From: Calliphora vicina
Taxonomy: Eukaryota > Arthropoda > Insecta > Diptera > Calliphoridae
Length of the DNA: 64,000 nucleotides
Assembly (NCBI RefSeq): GCF_958450345.1
Contig: NC_088780.1
Coordinates: forward strand, 159,074,726-159,138,725
Direction of reading: 5' to 3'
Positions 60,238 to 64,000 of the stretch are shown one piece after another. The translations under genes were made by a program, and so were the position numbers. Position 1 is the first letter of the stretch, and each line of letters begins with the position of its first letter. The notes below the pieces were generated by a model, which saw only the letters and a list, made by a program, of their open reading frames with translations, did not search any database and was not told the DNA's origin.

Positions 60238-61247
60238 TTAAGCATAAGCCAGTAACTTAGTTGAATATCAAGTGACCAAACTGAGACCTTTCGAATGGTT
60301 TATATATAGCAAACATGTACATGTTTTTGAATTTGATTTTCTATAAAATAATAATATTACACAGTACAACACATGATTTTGGGACTCAATTCTGTCAATT
60401 GCACGTGAAAGTAGCCCCAAAAATAAGAACTTCTGCATCATTAGTTTTGTCAAGTTGGCTGCCGTATTAATTTAATGGCCATACGAATTTTTTTCCTCAA
60501 GGTGGATTTTTATCACTTTTTCTATATTTTAGCACGGTTATATCTCGTATACCGTACGGAATATCTCTTTTGTGGCTGAAGCAAAGTTGTAGATATTGAA
60601 TAGTAGAAAAAAAGTACGGAACATACCTACCCGAAAAAGATGCATCCAGTGCCTTAAAAATCGCCAAAATGCCCATTTTTTTAATTTTTTAACCAATTTT
60701 TCACCTTTTTTGCTCAATAACTGGATTACAAATCCAATTATGGACTAATCACCATGAAATTGGGTCGTGTGATTTGTATCTATATAAAAGTTATTTATCA
60801 TGAATTTTGTATGTATACCATAATGTTTTACAGATTTATGCACTTTAAAGTGATTTTCGGAAGCGTGTCTTATATGTGAGCTATGACTAATTATGGACCG
60901 ATCATAAACAAATTCGGTACATATAATTTGTTCGGCCCAAGGACGAAAACTGTTGAAATTGGCTGAAATCGGTTCATTATTTCACCTAGCCCCCATACAA
61001 ATGTCCTGCCGAAATTGGACTTTATCGGTCATAAATGTTTAATTTATATATGTATATACACAAATTTAGCTCCAACTAAGATTTATATATACAAAATTCA
61101 TGTCAAAAAATTTTATTATGATCGGTCCATAATTATTCATAGCTCCCATATAAGACCAGCTTCCGAAAATCACTTTAAAGTGAATAAATCTGTTAAAAAT
61201 GATGGTATACATACAAAATTCATGATAAATAACTTTTATATAGACAC

Positions 61248-62704
61248 TAGGGTATTCATTCGACTAACGATCGTTCGATTAATCGAATAATTTCTTACGA
61301 ATAATTATTCGAACAATTTAAAAATGGCCATTTTCGAATAACGAATAATTCGAACAATTTTATGTAGAATAATCGAATAAAACGAATAAATGTTCACATA
61401 TATTTAAATTTATTAAATTGCTTAAAATTTTTCATAATTTCAAATTTAAAAAAAGTAATAATGACTCACAAAAATTGTATTGTTTCTGAAATTCGACAAA
61501 TAACCAAAGACAAAGGGACTTTCGATCACTGTAGATAAGTTTTCCGATAGCTCCTTCTATAAATATATAAATATTACTGCAAGAAGTTACAATTCTAAAA
61601 ACAAGTCTTTAAAAATTTGGACTTGAACCAATGAAAATAAAAGGTACGGAATAAAATATTTGTTATTTAGCTGGCGAAATAATAGAAGAATCGAAATTAA
61701 TAATCAAAATTTTAACTTAGATTAAAGTGGAGTTGAATGTGATGGAGAATGTGATTTTGAAACGGCCGTCGAAAGTGATATTGAGGATGACATTTATAAT
61801 GATTACATTGAAATAGATGAAGGCAATGATCTTAAAATATATGTATATAATTAATGATGTTATTAACCGCGTACGTAAGTGTTGCAAAATATTAAATAAA
61901 TCGAATGATAAACACAAATATTTCAAACTAACGTTTTGTTGCAAGAAAAGCATGGAGTTCGTCTCATACATGATTTTGAACATCGTTGGACATCTTTGTC
62001 TAACATGAAAATAAACTTTTTGCGTATTTTTAAATACATCAATCATGCACTGTCTGATTTCAAATTAGTCACGTTCACTGACAATGATACCAAACTTTGA
62101 ACAGATTTGTGTAATTCCCCAAGACCACTTTATTAAGCAAAGATTCGGCAACGTTGATAGAGCTTGATGTATAATACAATTTGTTATAAATAATTTCAAA
62201 ATAGTGAATAATTAATTTACTAAAGAATTAATTACTCAATTTAAAACCCGAATTAATGAACGACATAAAAAAAATTCTTAATACGTTTATATTGTATTTG
62301 AATTCAGGATCATGTCCAACTAGCTCAAATTTTTTAAAGCATAGCTCAAAAACGAAAACTGGAGGGTTTGATAGTCAATTGTTTTGTAGACTGTTCGGGA
62401 GTTAATCTGATCTGAATATTTCTGTTGAAAATTTAATGATGAACTTTGTTTTCGAATGTTTTTAACATTATCAATACTTGAATTGTTAACTTTAAGGTTA
62501 CTTTTGTTGTTTTTCTTTAACAATAAAATATTAAAAAACCGACATAAAAACTTCATTCTTTACTTTTTAAAAAAAATTTAAATTATTCGAATAATTCGAT
62601 TAATTTTAAACGTGTGGTCGAATTATTCGAACAAGTTAAAATCTCTTATTCGAATTATTCGTTTTATTCGAACAAGAGAAAAATCGAATAATTCGAATAC
62701 CCTA
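61248..62704 (+). mobile_element. hAT element nested in the family-A foldback (1457 bp)
   Basis: TAGGGTATTCATTCGA...TTCGAATACCCTA, flanked by ATAGACAC on both sides (61240-61247 and 62705-62712). Subterminal TTCGAATAAT repeats. Contains transposase remnants at 61497-62090. Confidence 0.93.
61497..62090 (+). pseudogene. Decayed hAT transposase
   Basis: Successive frames: LTVDKFSDSSFYKYINITAR resembles the hAT SLTLDEWTS...YLNINAHY block. An acidic spacer (ECDFETAVESDIEDDIYND) follows. HDFEHRWTSLSNM then RIFKYINHALSDF resembles the CKTRWNS...L block. Stops and frame changes separate them. Confidence 0.65.
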
Positions 62705-63479
62705 ATAGACACAAATCACACGACCTAATTTCATGGTGATCAGTCCATAATTGGATTTGTAATCCAGCTATTGAGCAAAAAAGGTGAAAAATTGGTAAAA
62801 ATTTAAAAAAATGGGCATTTTTGCGATTTTTAAGGCACTGGATGCACCTTTTTCGGGTAGATATGTTCCGTACTTTTTTTCTACTATTCAATATATACAA
62901 CTTTGCTTCAGCCACAAAAGAGATATTCCGTACGGTATACGAGATATAACCGTGCTAAAATATAGAAAAAGTGATAAAAATCCACCTTGAGGAAAAAAAA
63001 TTCGTATGGCCATTAAATTAATACGGCAGCCAACTTGACAAAACTAATGATGCAGAAGTTCTTATATTTGGGGATACTTTCACGTGCAATTGTCAGAATT
63101 GAGTCCCAAAGCAATGACCTGAAAAATGTTGTACTGTGTTATTGAAGATTTTCTATAGAAGAATATCATTATAAATCCATAGAAATTTGTAAAATGTTTA
63201 AAAGTATCAAATGAGTCTCGGGAGTACCATGTTACTTCTCAACGTAAAATAGTATCAAAAAAGTACTATCGTATCAACTTTTCCATTCCTGCTTTATACA
63301 ATTTATATGGCAAAATATCGGAATTTCAAATTTTTAAAGAATTTCGTTTGGAAATTATAAAAATATGTTCCTTTCTTGTGGAGAACTTTGTTCATGACCA
63401 ACTCAATAGCTTTATGGCATCTAATAGGTTTAAAAATAATTATATTATGATTAAGTTGGAATTATTATATGGTTGTATT

Positions 63480-63648
63480 CAACCATAGTATATTTCTATT
63501 CAACCATAGTATGGTTCTATTCAACCATAGTATGGTTCTATTCAACCATAGTATGGTTCTATTCAACCATAGTATGGTTCTATTCAACCATAGTATGGTT
63601 CTATTCAACCATAGTATGGTTCTATTCAACCATAGTATGATTGTGCTA
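63480..63648 (+). repeat. 21-bp minisatellite, 8 copies, palindromic unit
   Basis: CAACCATAGTATGGTTCTATT repeated. Each unit holds the 15-base palindrome AACCATA-G-TATGGTT. Because 21 is divisible by 3, it encodes a repeated NHSMVLF heptad, but there is no sign of a gene. Confidence 0.95.
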
Positions 63649-64000
63649 CAACCATACTATAATCATATAGGCTATCATGCCATTACATAACCATATTTTG
63701 GTTGAGATGTAATCATAAATACAATCATATAATAGTTATGCTACTATATTTATTAATGGGATTCTTGAATAGGATTATATGCAAAATATTATTTTTGGTG
63801 GGACCTTCGATACCTTTATTTGGCTGTATATAATAATGTTTTAGATATTCTTCAATTAAATCTTCATAACTAAAAGCTTGCTGCCTTTAAACTCAACAAA
63901 CCATGATGACTTTATTTCGATTTTCTTTTTCAATGCTCCTGCTAAGATATCTCAATTACCAAATAGACTAACTTCCTAAAATATAGAATTGAGAAAAATA
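63649..64000. other. No recognisable gene
   Basis: ATAACCATATTTTGGTTG and ATAATCATAT motifs continue the palindromic style of the minisatellite to ~63740, then unremarkable AT-rich DNA to the window end. Confidence 0.4.

Larger units (their letters stand above)
60330..63170. mobile_element. Family-A foldback element, interrupted by a hAT element
   Basis: The left arm (60330-60900) is mirrored by 61120-61247 plus 62713-63170: for example GGCCATACGAATTTTTTTCCTCAAGGTGG, GGCACTGGATGCA and ATCACCATGAAATT blocks in inverse order. The core holds family-A sequence (CCCATACAAATGTCCTGCC). About 1.4 kb without the insertion. Non-coding. Confidence 0.85.

Noticed and set aside
63469..63690. NHSMVLF heptad-repeat protein
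   Set aside because: A 21-bp tandem DNA repeat gives any frame a 7-residue period. No start context, signal or flanking coding sequence supports a gene.

Overview
The window is AT-rich eukaryotic DNA, best explained as the genome of a dipteran fly, probably a calyptrate such as a blow fly or house fly relative. That placement is inference. It rests on 57-67 bp GT-AG introns, a takeout/JHBP-family gene, and the mix of mariner, Tc1, hAT, piggyBac, Gypsy, RTE and I/Jockey-type elements. I see one convincing host protein gene in 64 kb. Nearly everything else recognisable is mobile DNA, much of it nested.

0-11 kb: a remnant LTR carrying a Helitron-like insertion. Then a complete Ty3/Gypsy LTR retrotransposon (1290-7207) with apparently identical 360-bp LTRs, a 4-bp TCTA target duplication, a tRNA-Pro primer site and one frame break inside integrase. 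Next come a mariner relic split around a solo LTR, and the takeout-like gene (three exons, minus strand, 9611-10535).

11-25 kb: TIR and hAT elements. Two inverted copies of an unfamiliar ~1-kb transposon (13918-14895 and 18591-19629) have ends built from ~22-bp modules and share a short ORF that stops at a consensus splice donor. A hAT foldback with ~600-bp arms sits at 21992-24201. Palindromic dispersed repeats (called family A here) and other fly repeats fill the gaps.

25-48 kb: another mariner relic and several MITEs. A 2-kb near-perfect palindrome (30860-32868) lies inside an RTE LINE. Two inverted copies of an APE-type LINE (35.9-38.1 and 40.8-42.6 kb) flank a pair of 247-bp MITEs. A large TIR element contains a third mariner relic.

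48-64 kb: a 1.3-kb hairpin-unit minisatellite, a Tc1 relic with a repeated right terminal motif, and a hairpin MITE. A piggyBac element is interrupted by a hAT element that holds an ~85-unit (ATT)n tract. There are also a short piggyBac-like element, a family-A foldback interrupted by a hAT element, and a 21-bp palindromic minisatellite.

The autonomous elements are mostly decayed and the short TIR elements are probable dependents on families seen here or elsewhere. No operon, CRISPR or prokaryotic feature is present. The host gene stands alone. The rest may be intergenic or long-intron DNA, which sequence alone cannot decide.
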